Source: Gordonia polyisoprenivorans (GTDB taxonomy: Bacteria > Actinomycetota > Actinomycetes > Mycobacteriales > Mycobacteriaceae). From it: DNA of 64,000 nucleotides. The translations under genes and the position numbers were made by a program. Below, piece by piece: positions 43,794 through 52,382 of this stretch (positions within the stretch are counted from its first letter, which is position 1; each line of letters starts with the position of its first letter). Location of the stretch: positions 5,394,001-5,458,000 of the forward strand of contig NZ_CP072203.1 in the NCBI RefSeq assembly GCF_017654315.1, given 5' to 3'. The notes below the pieces were generated by a model. That model saw nothing but the letters and a program-made list of their open reading frames with translations, had not been told where the DNA came from and searched no databases.

Positions 43794-44023
43794 TCGTCTC
43801 GCTCGCGCCCGCACCGTCGCGCCCGAGTCGCCACGATCACTCGATGCCGGCCGGTACAGCGCGTTTCCCATGACGACGCCGTCCACCGAGATCTCGGTTC
43901 TCACCCGGATCATGCCGTCATCATCCGCCGAAGTCGTCGGCGTCCGACGCCGATCGCCTTCATCGCTGTTTCACAGATCATCTCCACCACACCCGATACC
44001 CACATCTACGGGAGGAAACACCC
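43794..44023 (+). promoter_or_regulatory. leader between polycysteine sORF and sulfurtransferase gene
   Basis: This 230-nt untranslated stretch would carry any attenuation structure. It includes a near-perfect dyad TCGGCGTC-C-GACGCCGA at 43937-43953, which can fold with a 3-nt loop, and ends with the strong ribosome site GGGAGG at about 44011-44016. A GTTTCCC at about 43861 could pair with part of the ribosome-site region; I could not fold it to test this. Confidence 0.5.
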
Positions 44024-44863
44024 ATGGCACGTTCCGACGTCCTGGTCAGCGCCGATTGGGCTGAGCAGAACCTGCACACCGACAAGGTCGTGTTCGTCGA
44101 GGTCGACGAGGACACCAGCGCCTACGACGGCGGCCACATCGAGGGCGCGGTCAAGCTCGACTGGAAGACCGACCTGCAGGATCCGGTTCGTCGTGACTTC
44201 GTCGACCGCGAGCAGTTCTCCGCGCTGCTCTCCGAGCGCGGTATCGCCAACGACGACACCGTCGTGCTCTACGGCGGCAACAACAACTGGTTCGCGGCGT
44301 ACGCCTACTGGTACTTCAAGCTCTACGGCCACCAGGACGTGAAGCTGCTCGACGGCGGCCGCAAGAAGTGGGAGCTCGACGGCCGTCCGCTGTCGACCGA
44401 CGCCGTGAGCCGTCCGGCCACCGAGTACAAGGCCGCCGATCCGGACAACTCGATCCGCGCCTTCCGCGACGAGGTCGTCGACGCCATCGGCGCCAAGAAC
44501 CTGGTCGACGTGCGCAGCCCCGACGAGTTCTCCGGCAAGATCCTCGCTCCTGCCCACCTGCCGCAGGAGCAGAGCCAGCGTCCCGGCCACATCCCCGGTG
44601 CCATCAACGTGCCGTGGAGCAAGGCCGCCAACGAGGACGGCACCTTCCGCAGCGATGACGAACTCGCCGAGCTGTACTCCGACGCCGGCCTCGACGGCGA
44701 GAAGGAAACCATCGCCTACTGCCGCATCGGCGAGCGTTCCAGCCACACCTGGTTCGTTCTGCAGGAGCTGCTGGGCCACAAGAACGTCAAGAACTACGAC
44801 GGCAGCTGGACCGAATACGGCTCGCTCGTCGGTGTTCCGGTTGAACTGGGAGAAGGTAAGTAA
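44024..44863 (+). CDS. cysA2: thiosulfate sulfurtransferase (rhodanese), CysA2/SseA type
   Basis: A 279-residue two-domain rhodanese that moves sulfane sulfur from thiosulfate to an acceptor. The N-terminal domain (about 1-140) is inactive; the C-terminal one has the active-site loop AYCRIGERSSH with Cys233 (CRxGx[R/T] loop). LYGGNNNWFAAYAYWYFKLYG and DVRSPDEFSGK are conserved landmarks. The start has GGGAGG at ideal spacing. The sseC gene follows two bases after the stop, and the polycysteine sORF precedes it, so its output should respond to cysteine supply. It is orthologous by context to Rv0815c. Confidence 0.94.
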   Translation: MARSDVLVSADWAEQNLHTDKVVFVEVDEDTSAYDGGHIEGAVKLDWKTDLQDPVRRDFVDREQFSALLSERGIANDDTVVLYGGNNNWFAAYAYWYFKLYGHQDVKLLDGGRKKWELDGRPLSTDAVSRPATEYKAADPDNSIRAFRDEVVDAIGAKNLVDVRSPDEFSGKILAPAHLPQEQSQRPGHIPGAINVPWSKAANEDGTFRSDDELAELYSDAGLDGEKETIAYCRIGERSSHTWFVLQELLGHKNVKNYDGSWTEYGSLVGVPVELGEGK

Positions 44864-44865
44864 TC

Positions 44866-45171
44866 ATGTGTGCTGCACCCAAGCAGGGACAGAAGCTGCC
44901 CGCGGGCGTCGACGTCGAGAAGGAGACCGTCCTGACCGGACAGGTCACCGACAACTCCGGGAGCCCCGTCGCGGGTGCGTTCGTGCGGCTGCTCGACGAG
45001 ACCGGTGAGTTCACCGCAGAGGTCGTCGCCAGCCCCACCGGCGACTTCCGTTTCTTCGCCGCGCCCGGCAAGTGGACGCTGCGTGCGCTGAGCTCGGTCG
45101 GCAGCGGTGACGTCACCGTCAATCCGGACGGACCCGGCGTGCACAGCCACGACATCACCGTCAGCAAGTAA
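44866..45171 (+). CDS. sseC: SseC-like DUF1416 protein
   Basis: A 101-residue protein of the DUF1416/SseC family, always found beside the CysA2-type sulfurtransferase in mycobacteria and relatives. The N-terminus MCAAPKQGQKLP has a cysteine at position 2; the rest is a Greek-key-like beta domain (VLTGQVTDNSGSPVAGAFV, FRFFAAPGKWTLRAL) resembling carboxypeptidase regulatory or transthyretin-like folds. The exact role in sulfur metabolism is unknown. It begins two bases after the cysA2 stop and is followed by a strong terminator. Confidence 0.9.
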   Translation: MCAAPKQGQKLPAGVDVEKETVLTGQVTDNSGSPVAGAFVRLLDETGEFTAEVVASPTGDFRFFAAPGKWTLRALSSVGSGDVTVNPDGPGVHSHDITVSK

Positions 45172-45186
45172 GTCATCGCGGACTCC

Positions 45187-45225
45187 CCGACGGCCCGGTC
45201 ACCCTCGCGGTGGCCGGGCCGTCGG
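45187..45225 (+). terminator. strong intrinsic-type terminator of the sulfur operon
   Basis: Seventeen-base arms starting CCGACGGCCCGG pair with GGCCGGGCCGTCGG-type sequence around a 5-nt loop CTCGC, with only one G-U wobble. It begins 15 bp after the sseC stop and is followed by the pyrimidine-rich CGTTCTCACCCGTTCTTCC. It separates sseC from the small membrane gene and nitrobindin-like gene. Confidence 0.88.
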
Positions 45226-45333
45226 CGTTCTCACCCGTTCTTCCTCGGGTCTTCCCAGAGCGGCCCGTGATTCATCTTTCACTCGGCCGGACCGACGACG
45301 TCCGCGCACACCCCGAGAGGTAAACTCCCACCC

Positions 45334-45432
45334 GTGGTCCTCTTCTTCGAAATCCTGCTGGGTCTGGCAACGCTGCTGATCATCTGGTTCACGCTGTACG
45401 TGATCTACCGCCTGGTCAACGACGAATCGTGA
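45334..45432 (+). CDS. 32-residue membrane protein coupled to the nitrobindin-like gene
   Basis: A GTG-started frame coding 32 residues: almost entirely one membrane helix ([21 protein letters not shown]) with a short polar end RLVNDES. A perfect-looking -10 TAAACT (45321-45326) ends seven bases before the GTG and there is no Shine-Dalgarno, so the mRNA is probably leaderless. The stop overlaps the next gene's GTG by four bases (GTGA), which indicates translational coupling and argues that this short frame is real. I do not recognise it. Confidence 0.65.
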   Translation: MVLFFEILLGLATLLIIWFTLYVIYRLVNDES

Positions 45433-46100
45433 CCCTGCCGTCCGACGGACAGCCCGACCCCGACGGGGCCGATACCCCACGTCGGTCGGGTGACGAGGCG
45501 ATCAACCAGGCCGAGGTCCGTGCCGCCGAATCCGGCAGCCGCGAACGCAACACCCCCTCGTGGGACGATCTGCCGTTGCCCGCCGACACCGCCAATCTGC
45601 GGATCGGCGCCGACCTGCATCCGGGCCTGCTCGCCCTCCTGCCGATGGTCGGAGTCTGGCGCGGCGAGGGCGAGGGGCACGACCCGGTCAGCGGCAACGA
45701 CTACCACTTCGCCCAACAGATCGTGGTCAGCCATGACGGACAGAACTTCCTCAACTGGGAGGCCCGTTCATGGGTGATCGACGACGACGGGAACTTCGTC
45801 CGCCCCGATCTGCGTGAAGCCGGCTTCTGGCGGATCGGTGAGGACGACAGCATCGAACTCCTCCTCACCCACGCCGAGGGCTCGATCGAGCTGTACTACG
45901 GCCGCCCGCTCAATCAGACGTCGTGGAATCTGACCACCGACGTCGTCATCCGCTCCGAGTCGGGCAAGCACACCGGTGGCGCCAAGCGTCTCTATGGCAT
46001 CGTGCCCGACGGCGATCTCGCCTACGTCGAGGAACGCGTCGACGCCGAGGGCGACCTCACCCCGCGCCTGTCGGCCAAGCTGCGGCGTCACGTCGGCTGA
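45429..46100 (+). CDS. nitrobindin-like heme/fatty-acid-binding-fold protein (DUF1794/THAP4-like)
   Basis: A 223-residue protein with a beta-barrel of the nitrobindin family. The signature [12 protein letters not shown] is at about residue 75, then [37 protein letters not shown] and [19 protein letters not shown] follow. Nitrobindins bind ferric heme and can isomerise peroxynitrite; the M. tuberculosis protein Rv0813c has this fold. The first 50 residues are polar and probably disordered. The GTG start overlaps the stop of the 32-residue membrane gene. Confidence 0.88.
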   Translation: MTLPSDGQPDPDGADTPRRSGDEAINQAEVRAAESGSRERNTPSWDDLPLPADTANLRIGADLHPGLLALLPMVGVWRGEGEGHDPVSGNDYHFAQQIVVSHDGQNFLNWEARSWVIDDDGNFVRPDLREAGFWRIGEDDSIELLLTHAEGSIELYYGRPLNQTSWNLTTDVVIRSESGKHTGGAKRLYGIVPDGDLAYVEERVDAEGDLTPRLSAKLRRHVG

Positions 46101-46138
46101 ACTGCGTCGGCTGAACTGCTGCGTCGGCTGAACTGCTG
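46091..46138 (+). repeat. triplicated CGTCGGCTGAACTG at the end of the nitrobindin-like gene
   Basis: CGTCGGCTGAACTG begins at 46091, 46105 and 46122 (spacing 14 then 17). The first copy holds the last codons and TGA stop of the gene; the other two are untranslated. It looks like recent slippage. Confidence 0.9.
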
Positions 46139-46143
46139 CGCCG

Positions 46144-46476
46144 TCACACCGGCGGCGGTGCATAGACCGGCGCCGGCGCGGGCGCCTTGCCACCCCAGAT
46201 GATTCCGCCGATTCCCAGCAGCACCACCACGACGCCGAGGATCACGTGCAGGATCGCCGACGGTCCGGCCGAGAACGTGTAGTGGGCCTCGACGTACTGC
46301 GATGAGTCGTTGTCGAAGGTGCCGACCACCACCGAGGGGTCGACGACGGCCACCGTCGCCACGCCCGCACCGATGACCCCGAACAGCACGTTCACCGCGG
46401 AGAATCCGCGCCGGGCGACGTTGCACAGGATGAGGATCGACGACAGCAGCGTCGGGAACAGGATGAGTAGCGGCAG
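46144..46476 (-). CDS. small membrane protein with a displaced start codon
   Basis: An open frame of 110 codons coding an unrecognised membrane protein: helices LPLLILFPTLLSSILIL, VNVLFGVIGAGVATVAV and ILHVILGVVVVLLGIGGIIW, and a Pro/Ala tail. The coding character begins at CTG 46476, directly after an in-frame TGA, and has no normal start. An ATG at 46480-46478 sits one base out of frame: removing base 46477 would fuse it to LPLLILF. The first usable in-frame start is GTG 46395, which would delete helix one. Either a one-base insertion broke the gene, a non-standard start is used, or the sequence has an error. Confidence 0.55.
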   Translation of the reverse strand: MPLLILFPTLLSSILILCNVARRGFSAVNVLFGVIGAGVATVAVVDPSVVVGTFDNDSSQYVEAHYTFSAGPSAILHVILGVVVVLLGIGGIIWGGKAPAPAPVYAPPPV

Positions 46477-46605
46477 TCATTCACCGCGCATACGCTACCG
46501 TCAATCCCCCCATGCCACCCGGAAGGTCGATCAGTATGACGATTTGCCCGGTTTCCGACGGAATCGTCATACACAAGAACGTCATACACAAGGACCTGAT
46601 ACCCA

Positions 46606-47394
46606 TCAGGGGCGCACGTGGATGACGTCGACGACGACCGGCCGCCCGGAATCCCGAGCCGCCTGTACGTAGTGGATGCCGGGGCCGGGAGGGATCGGGA
46701 TCGATTCCCCGGGAAGCGCCACGACGAGGTCGAAGGCCCCGCCGAGCCCGGTCATCAGCACCGCGATCCGTCGCGGCCCCCGATTGTGGACGACGGCCAT
46801 CCCCGCGACACTCTCGCAGAAAACCCCGGCGTCCGCGGCGTCGTGAAAGTCTGAGGCGCTGCGCGGTTCAGCGGCGCTGTGGGGCGTGGCCGAGTAGGGC
46901 GTCCAGAACTCGTCCGCACCGGGCATACGCGGCCAGTCGACCTCGTCGGGCCGTGGTGGGTGGATGAGGAAGGCGGGCACGCCGTCGTCGACGATCTGCC
47001 CGACGACGACCGGCCGCCCGCCGCGGCGTTCGGCCTGCAGCACGTGGAACTCGTTGTCCGGCAACGCTGCCGATGATCCCGCGCTCAGTGGTGTGAGCCG
47101 GGCACCCGACATCGCGGTGAAGCCGGGGATCGAGAGCACGGCGAGATCACTGCGTCCGCGGTTGTGCAGGGTCAGACGCGTGTCCGCGGAATCGGCGGTC
47201 AACGTATAGGTGAGGCCGCCGGCGTACCCCGCGATCCAGGTCCCCGCGCCGTCGTCGTTCCAGTCGCGATCGCCCGGGGTGAGAAATCGCGACAGTCGGC
47301 CGGTGGGTACCGAGAACTCCCGCGTCGATGCGGTCGCAATGCCCACGGTTGGTGATGAGGCAGTTTCGGACGAATCCAGGGTGCCGGTGTTCAT
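46606..47394 (-). CDS. unrecognised protein with an internal duplication
   Basis: A 262-residue protein I cannot assign. It contains two related halves. The first half has HNRGRSDLAVLSIPG, then LTPLSAGSSAALP, then EFHVLQAERRGGRPVVVGQI. The second half has HNRGPRRIAVLMTG, then VALPGESIPIP, then GIHYVQAARDSGRPVVVDVI. The repeat is about 80-100 residues and suggests two similar beta domains. There is no signal peptide, membrane helix or cysteine cluster. It is monocistronic, with a perfect 12-bp palindrome 67 bp upstream of the ATG. The 386-bp gap 47395-47780 otherwise holds no supported gene. Confidence 0.72.
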   Translation of the reverse strand: MNTGTLDSSETASSPTVGIATASTREFSVPTGRLSRFLTPGDRDWNDDGAGTWIAGYAGGLTYTLTADSADTRLTLHNRGRSDLAVLSIPGFTAMSGARLTPLSAGSSAALPDNEFHVLQAERRGGRPVVVGQIVDDGVPAFLIHPPRPDEVDWPRMPGADEFWTPYSATPHSAAEPRSASDFHDAADAGVFCESVAGMAVVHNRGPRRIAVLMTGLGGAFDLVVALPGESIPIPPGPGIHYVQAARDSGRPVVVDVIHVRP

Positions 47395-47460
47395 GACGTC
47401 TCCCGCGTTGGTGGGCTGATCTGCACGTCAGTCCACACCGGCCGGGCCGCCCGAACACGA

Positions 47461-47472
47461 GTAGTGCACTAC
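47461..47472. promoter_or_regulatory. perfect 12-bp palindrome upstream of the duplicated-domain gene
   Basis: GTAGTGCACTAC is fully self-complementary and lies 67 bp upstream of the minus-strand ATG at 47394, inside the probable promoter zone. It could be the site of a dimeric regulator; chance occurrence is not excluded. Confidence 0.45.
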
Positions 47473-47780
47473 CCGAAAAACCGGGCGCACGAGAAAGACC
47501 TGAGCCCGCACATGGAACGACCCCCGCACCGCCCGGGGATTCGGGCCGAGCGACCGGACCAGGTCGGGTGCGGGGGTCGGGTGACCACCTGGTATTCGCC
47601 GATGCGAGGGATCGATCGAGGGATATCAGATGGATCTCCGCGTCAGCGGATGGTCACCTCACTTGTCCGTTTGCCAATCAACTTCGGACCACCTCCTTCC
47701 ATGTGTACCGACGAAACTACGCCGCAATCGCAAGCCCGGCAACAGGTTTTCGTTCCGAGGGTTTTCACCCGAGATTCGCG

Positions 47781-49601
47781 TCAGCGCGCGACCGGGCTGA
47801 GGTCGACCACCCGAACCGACTCGGCACGCCCGGGATGCAGCGCCACCGCCGACAGCTGGTGCGTCACCACCACCACGGTGCGATCCGGGGCGAACATGCT
47901 CGATGTCGGGTCGAGGATGCGCCCCAGCAGGCGCTCGGCGTCGGCGGCGTCGAGGTGTTCGGTCGGCTCGTCGAGTAGCACGATCGGCGCACGATGTAGC
48001 AACGCGCGGGCGAGCAGCAGTCGCCGGCGCTGGCCACCGCTGAGCGATTCGGCGCCGCCGGTCAATTCGGTGCCGAGCCCGTCGGGCAGTTCGGCCACCC
48101 AGTCGGCCAGTCCCACCTCGGCGAGCGCCGCGTGCATCTCCTCGACGGTCACATCCCCGCGGGCGACGCGGAGGTTCTCCTCGAGCGACGTGGAGAAGAT
48201 GTGTGCCTCTTCGGCGAAATAACATGTCGCCGAACGGATTACCAGCTGTTTCCCGGCGTCGTCGATGGCCGTCACCGACCCGCCGCGGGCATCGAGCAGA
48301 CCGGCCATCGTCAGCAGCAGCGTCGACTTGCCGATACCGCTGGGTCCGACGACGGCCATCCGTGAGCCCGGCGTGAGCGTCGCGGTCACACCCGCCTCGG
48401 GGCCGAGCACGGCCGCATCCGACCATCCCCAGCGCAGCGCATCGAGGCGCAGTGTCACGGGCGCGGCATGCACGTCCACGTCGTCGATCGCCGCATCCCC
48501 GACGGTCGAGTCCTGACCGTCCGAGTTGCCCTCTCCGCTCCGGCGTACCCCGGTCCTGCGTGCCCCGTCGACGAGTGCCATCACCCGTGCGGCGCTCTGT
48601 CGACTGCGCTCGAGTTGGATTCCCGCCTCGGTCAGCGGCGCCGTGGACTCGAAGGACGACAGCGGCAACAGGATCAACACGCCGAGCACCATCGGCGTCA
48701 GCAGGCCGGTCGTACTCGACACGCCGGCCAGCGAGCCGGAAACCCCCGAGGCGAGACCGATCCCGATGACGCAGGCCGCGATCAGCGACGCCCCCAACGA
48801 GAGTGGGGTCGCCGCGGCGGCCAGTGCTTCGATACGTTCACCCCGGTCGGCGGCCCGGATCGCCTCGGCATCGGCTTGCCGCGCGGTGGCCAGCACACTG
48901 CGCCGCCGCCGGGAGACGACCAGTTCGGGCGCATGCCACAGGGCTGTGGTGGCCGCCTCGGCGACCGCGGTGTTCGCGCGGGCGGCATCACCCAGGGCGC
49001 GATCGGAGCCGCGGGCCGCCAGCCAGGGTGCTATAACCCCGGAGACGATCAGGGCGATCGCGAGGACGAGGGCGGCCCACCCGGAGACCAGCGCCATGAT
49101 CGCCACGGCGGCCACCGAGGTCGTCATTCCGACGCCGATCGGGATGAGCGCCCGGATGAGCGCATTGCCGATCTCGTCGACGTCGTCTCCGGTGCGGGTC
49201 AACAGATCTCCGCGACGCAGGGTCACCGAATAGGCGGGCGATCCCGACGCCAACGCCACATACAGGCGTTCGCGCGCGGTCGCCATCGCGCCGAGTGCGA
49301 GGTCGTGGGTGGCGAGGCGCTCCAGGTACCGGAACAGTCCCCGCGAGATGCCCAGCGCGCGAACGGCGGTGATCGCGACCGACAGGTACAGCACCGGCGG
49401 CATCTGCCAGGCGCGGGTGATCAGCCACGCCGAGAGCGCAGCAAGCCCCAGCGTCGAGAGGGCACCGGCCACGCCGAGCATCAGCGACCACAGCACCGGC
49501 CGGGTGCGCAGACCGAGGAATCCCAGCGCGCGGATCAACGGATCACGATGCCGCCCAGTACTTTCGGCGACGTCAGAGGTCTCAGCGAGATCAGCGGACA
49601 C
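47781..49601 (-). CDS. cydC: thiol reductant ABC exporter subunit CydC
   Basis: A 606-residue half-transporter that, with CydD, exports reduced thiols and is required for assembly of cytochrome bd. Residues about 20-320 hold six membrane helices (LWSLMLGVAGALSTLGLAALSAWLI); the ATPase domain follows with VVGPSGIGKST, ESLSGGQRRRLLLARALL and IVLLDEPTEHLD. GTG 49601 (VSADLAETSD) overlaps the cydD stop by 11 bases, which fixes a coupled start; the longer frame reads through cydD. It is the last gene of cydABDC. Confidence 0.93.
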   Translation of the reverse strand: MSADLAETSDVAESTGRHRDPLIRALGFLGLRTRPVLWSLMLGVAGALSTLGLAALSAWLITRAWQMPPVLYLSVAITAVRALGISRGLFRYLERLATHDLALGAMATARERLYVALASGSPAYSVTLRRGDLLTRTGDDVDEIGNALIRALIPIGVGMTTSVAAVAIMALVSGWAALVLAIALIVSGVIAPWLAARGSDRALGDAARANTAVAEAATTALWHAPELVVSRRRRSVLATARQADAEAIRAADRGERIEALAAAATPLSLGASLIAACVIGIGLASGVSGSLAGVSSTTGLLTPMVLGVLILLPLSSFESTAPLTEAGIQLERSRQSAARVMALVDGARRTGVRRSGEGNSDGQDSTVGDAAIDDVDVHAAPVTLRLDALRWGWSDAAVLGPEAGVTATLTPGSRMAVVGPSGIGKSTLLLTMAGLLDARGGSVTAIDDAGKQLVIRSATCYFAEEAHIFSTSLEENLRVARGDVTVEEMHAALAEVGLADWVAELPDGLGTELTGGAESLSGGQRRRLLLARALLHRAPIVLLDEPTEHLDAADAERLLGRILDPTSSMFAPDRTVVVVTHQLSAVALHPGRAESVRVVDLSPVAR

Positions 49602-51303
49602 CGAGAACCTCCGGGAGTTGGACGACGTGGTCGGCGTGTGCGCGGGCCACATCGCGATGGGCGACGACGAGCACGGTGTCACCGGCGCGCGCCCGCGCGG
49701 CCAGCGCGGCGAGCACCGACTCCTCGCTCGCGGCGTCGAGGTGTGCGGTGGGCTCGTCGAGCAGCAACAGCGGCGACGGCGAGGCCAGCACCCGCGTCAG
49801 CGCGAGCCGCTGCCGCTGCCCCGCGGACAGCCCGACGCCCCCGGTACCGAGCACGGTGTCGGCGCCGTCCGGCAAGGAGGCCAGTACCTCGTCGAAACCC
49901 GTTGCGGCGCTGGCACGATGGAGCTGTGCCGGGTCGAGGGCGCCGAAGAGGGCGAGATTGTCGGCGACGGTGCCGGGTACCACGACCGGTTGCTGGGGCA
50001 GCCACGCGACCTGCTCGTGATAGGCATCGGGCTCGAGCTCGGCCACCGGGATCGACCCGACGAGTACCGATCCCTCGTCGGGGGCGAGCAGACCGAGGAC
50101 TGCGGCGAACATCGTCGACTTGCCCGACCCGTTGGGTCCGGTGAACACCGTCAGTTCACCTGGATTCGCGGTCGCCGTGAGTTCGTAGGGCGCCCAGCCG
50201 TCCCGGCCGTGCACACCGACGTCGAGCAGCCGGATCGGTTCTCCGGCAACGGTGCACGAACGCGTCCGGCCGACACCCGCGCCCGCGGAACCGGAGTCGA
50301 TGAGATCGAGCACCTCGCCGGCAGCGGTCACCCCGTCGACCGAGTTGTGGAACTGCGCACCGACCTGCCGCAGCGGCAGATAGGCCTCGGGCGCCAGGAT
50401 GAGTGCGAGAACACCTGCGTACAAGGTCATCTCGCCCGACACCAGTCGCAGGCCGATACCGACGGCGACCAACGCCACACTGATGGTCGCGAGGAACTCC
50501 AGAACCCCGCCGGAGAGGAACGCCACCCGCAACGACGACATCGAGCTGCGCCGGTGCGCCTGCCCGAGGTCGGCGACCTGCCGGGCGGGCGCGCGAGCGC
50601 GATTGAGCGCGCGCAGCGTGGGCAAACCGGTGACCAGGTCGAGCAGTTGAGCGCTGAGCCGGCTCATCGTCGCGAGCTTGCGCTCGGTGCGATCACGTGT
50701 CATCAGTCCGATGAGGATCATGAACAGCGGGATCAGCGGCAGCGTGATCACGATGATCACTGCCGACGGCCAGTCGGCGACGGCGATGACGGCCAGCACC
50801 GTCGGCGTGACCAGCACCGTGACGATCAGCGCGGGCACATATCCCGACAGATACGGCCCCAGTGCGCCCAGCCCCCGTAGCAGCACCGTCGTCGCGTGTT
50901 CGCGGCGCCGCAGCAGTTCTCGCGGCGGTGTGCGGTCCGGGTCGGTCAATACATCCAGGGCGCGGGCGCGCAGCTCGGCGATCGCCGTCGCCGAGGCCCG
51001 GTGCGCGTACCGATCGTGGCCGAACGAGGTGAGCACGCGGACGGCGACCGCTGCCGCCAGCACCCACAGGTGCACCGACTGGGCGGCGAGGGAACGGCGC
51101 GCCGGATCGGTCACCAACTCCGCGAGGATCGACGCCGTCATCACCGCGGTGACGATCACCGCGACCGTGGTGATCGCCGCCAGCAAGGCGGTCACCAGCA
51201 CGTAGCGCCGGGTGGCGGGCGAATACCGGAGCAGGCGGGGATCGAGCGGCGGGCGGGCCCGCCGTGCGCGCCGGGAACCCCCGTCCTCCTCCGCTATTGC
51301 CAT
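49591..51303 (-). CDS. cydD: thiol reductant ABC exporter subunit CydD
   Basis: A 570-residue half-transporter partner of CydC. A basic N-terminus (RRARRARPPLDPRLLRY) precedes six helices from about residue 30 (YVLVTALLAAITTVAVIV). The nucleotide-binding domain has FTGPNGSGKSTMFAAVLG, GLSAGQRQRLALTRVL and LLLDEPTAHLDAASEE, and a switch His in VAHRD. The start overlaps the cydB 3' end by ten bases and its stop overlaps cydC by 11, so the four cyd genes form one tightly packed operon. Confidence 0.93.
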   Translation of the reverse strand: MAIAEEDGGSRRARRARPPLDPRLLRYSPATRRYVLVTALLAAITTVAVIVTAVMTASILAELVTDPARRSLAAQSVHLWVLAAAVAVRVLTSFGHDRYAHRASATAIAELRARALDVLTDPDRTPPRELLRRREHATTVLLRGLGALGPYLSGYVPALIVTVLVTPTVLAVIAVADWPSAVIIVITLPLIPLFMILIGLMTRDRTERKLATMSRLSAQLLDLVTGLPTLRALNRARAPARQVADLGQAHRRSSMSSLRVAFLSGGVLEFLATISVALVAVGIGLRLVSGEMTLYAGVLALILAPEAYLPLRQVGAQFHNSVDGVTAAGEVLDLIDSGSAGAGVGRTRSCTVAGEPIRLLDVGVHGRDGWAPYELTATANPGELTVFTGPNGSGKSTMFAAVLGLLAPDEGSVLVGSIPVAELEPDAYHEQVAWLPQQPVVVPGTVADNLALFGALDPAQLHRASAATGFDEVLASLPDGADTVLGTGGVGLSAGQRQRLALTRVLASPSPLLLLDEPTAHLDAASEESVLAALAARARAGDTVLVVAHRDVARAHADHVVQLPEVLGVR

Positions 51304-52370
51304 GCCTTCAACGACAAGCCGGTCGGTGCCGGGATCTGGCCGACGCTGATGCGCTTGCGGAAGACCCAGTAGGTCCAGCCCTGATAGGCGATGACGACGG
51401 GCGTCATGATCAGCGCGGCGATCGTCATCACGGTCAGCGTGTAGTGACTCGACGCGGTGTTGGCGACGGTCAGGTTGTAGGCCGAATCAGTGGTCGACGG
51501 AAGCACATTCGGGAACAGCACCGAGAACAGCGTCGCCACGGTTCCGGCGATGGCGATCGAGGTCGCCAGGAAGGCGATGCCCTCGCGCTGCACCTGGGTC
51601 GCCGCGACCATGACCAGCGCGGCGACGGCGGCGATGAGCACCGGAATCCACGTCCAGCCGTTGCCGTAGGCGAACTGCGTCCACAGCAGGAACGCCGCGG
51701 CCACGACGAGCGTCGGAATGGCCAGCAGCTTGGCGTATCTCATCGCATCCTGCTGCAGCACACCGCTGGTCTTGAGTCCGAGGAAGACCGCACCGTGGGT
51801 GAGGAATGCGAGCAGCGTGGTGACACCGCCGAGCAGCGCATACGGGTTGAGCAGGTTGAAGAATCCGCCGGTGTACTGGTGCGCGGCGTCGATCGGCAGC
51901 CCGCGGACGACGTTGGCGAAGGCCACGCCCCACAGCAGCGCGGGAATCCACGATCCCAGGCCGATGCCGACGTCGCACCACATCCGCCAGCGCGGGTCGT
52001 TGATCTTGCCCCGCCACTCGATGGCCACGACCCGGGTGATCAGTCCGATCAGGATCAGGAACAGCGGCAGGTAGAACGCGGTGAACATCGTTGCGTACCA
52101 ACCACCGAACGCCGCGAACAGCGCGCCGCCGGCGGTCAGCAGCCACACCTCGTTGCCGTCCCACACCGGGCCGATGGTGTTGAGCAGCGCACGCCTGCGC
52201 TTGTCCGGGTCGGCGGCGTCGTCGTCGGCCGCGACCTTTTCGTCGCCACCGGTGTGGCTCGCGCCGAGGAACGGCATCAGCATGCCGACACCGAAGTCGA
52301 AGCCCTCGAGAACGAAGTATCCGATGAACAGGACCGCGACGACGATGAACCAGAAGTTTTCGAGTGACAT
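51294..52370 (-). CDS. cydB: cytochrome bd ubiquinol/menaquinol oxidase subunit II
   Basis: A 358-residue, roughly nine-helix subunit of cytochrome bd. The N-terminal motif FWFIVVAVLFIGYFVLEGFDFGVGML (given by start residues 6-31) and later NEVWLLTAGGALFAAFGGWYATMF are family signatures, including the acidic residues near the proton channel. It starts 12 bp after the cydA stop. Together with CydA it reduces O2 with quinol under low oxygen or nitrosative stress without pumping protons. Confidence 0.95.
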   Translation of the reverse strand: MSLENFWFIVVAVLFIGYFVLEGFDFGVGMLMPFLGASHTGGDEKVAADDDAADPDKRRRALLNTIGPVWDGNEVWLLTAGGALFAAFGGWYATMFTAFYLPLFLILIGLITRVVAIEWRGKINDPRWRMWCDVGIGLGSWIPALLWGVAFANVVRGLPIDAAHQYTGGFFNLLNPYALLGGVTTLLAFLTHGAVFLGLKTSGVLQQDAMRYAKLLAIPTLVVAAAFLLWTQFAYGNGWTWIPVLIAAVAALVMVAATQVQREGIAFLATSIAIAGTVATLFSVLFPNVLPSTTDSAYNLTVANTASSHYTLTVMTIAALIMTPVVIAYQGWTYWVFRKRISVGQIPAPTGLSLKAWQ

Positions 52371-52382
52371 CTGTCCCGCTCC

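Noticed and set aside
46144-46480. 130-codon minus-strand frame from ATG 46480 continuing to 46088
   Set aside because: Its product is Arg/Gly-rich, whereas the frame one base away codes clean membrane helices; the ATG is probably the displaced start of that gene.
47464-48222. 252-codon plus-strand frame across the 47.4-48.2 kb region
   Set aside because: Mostly antisense to cydC and Ser/Arg-rich; no motif or ribosome site.
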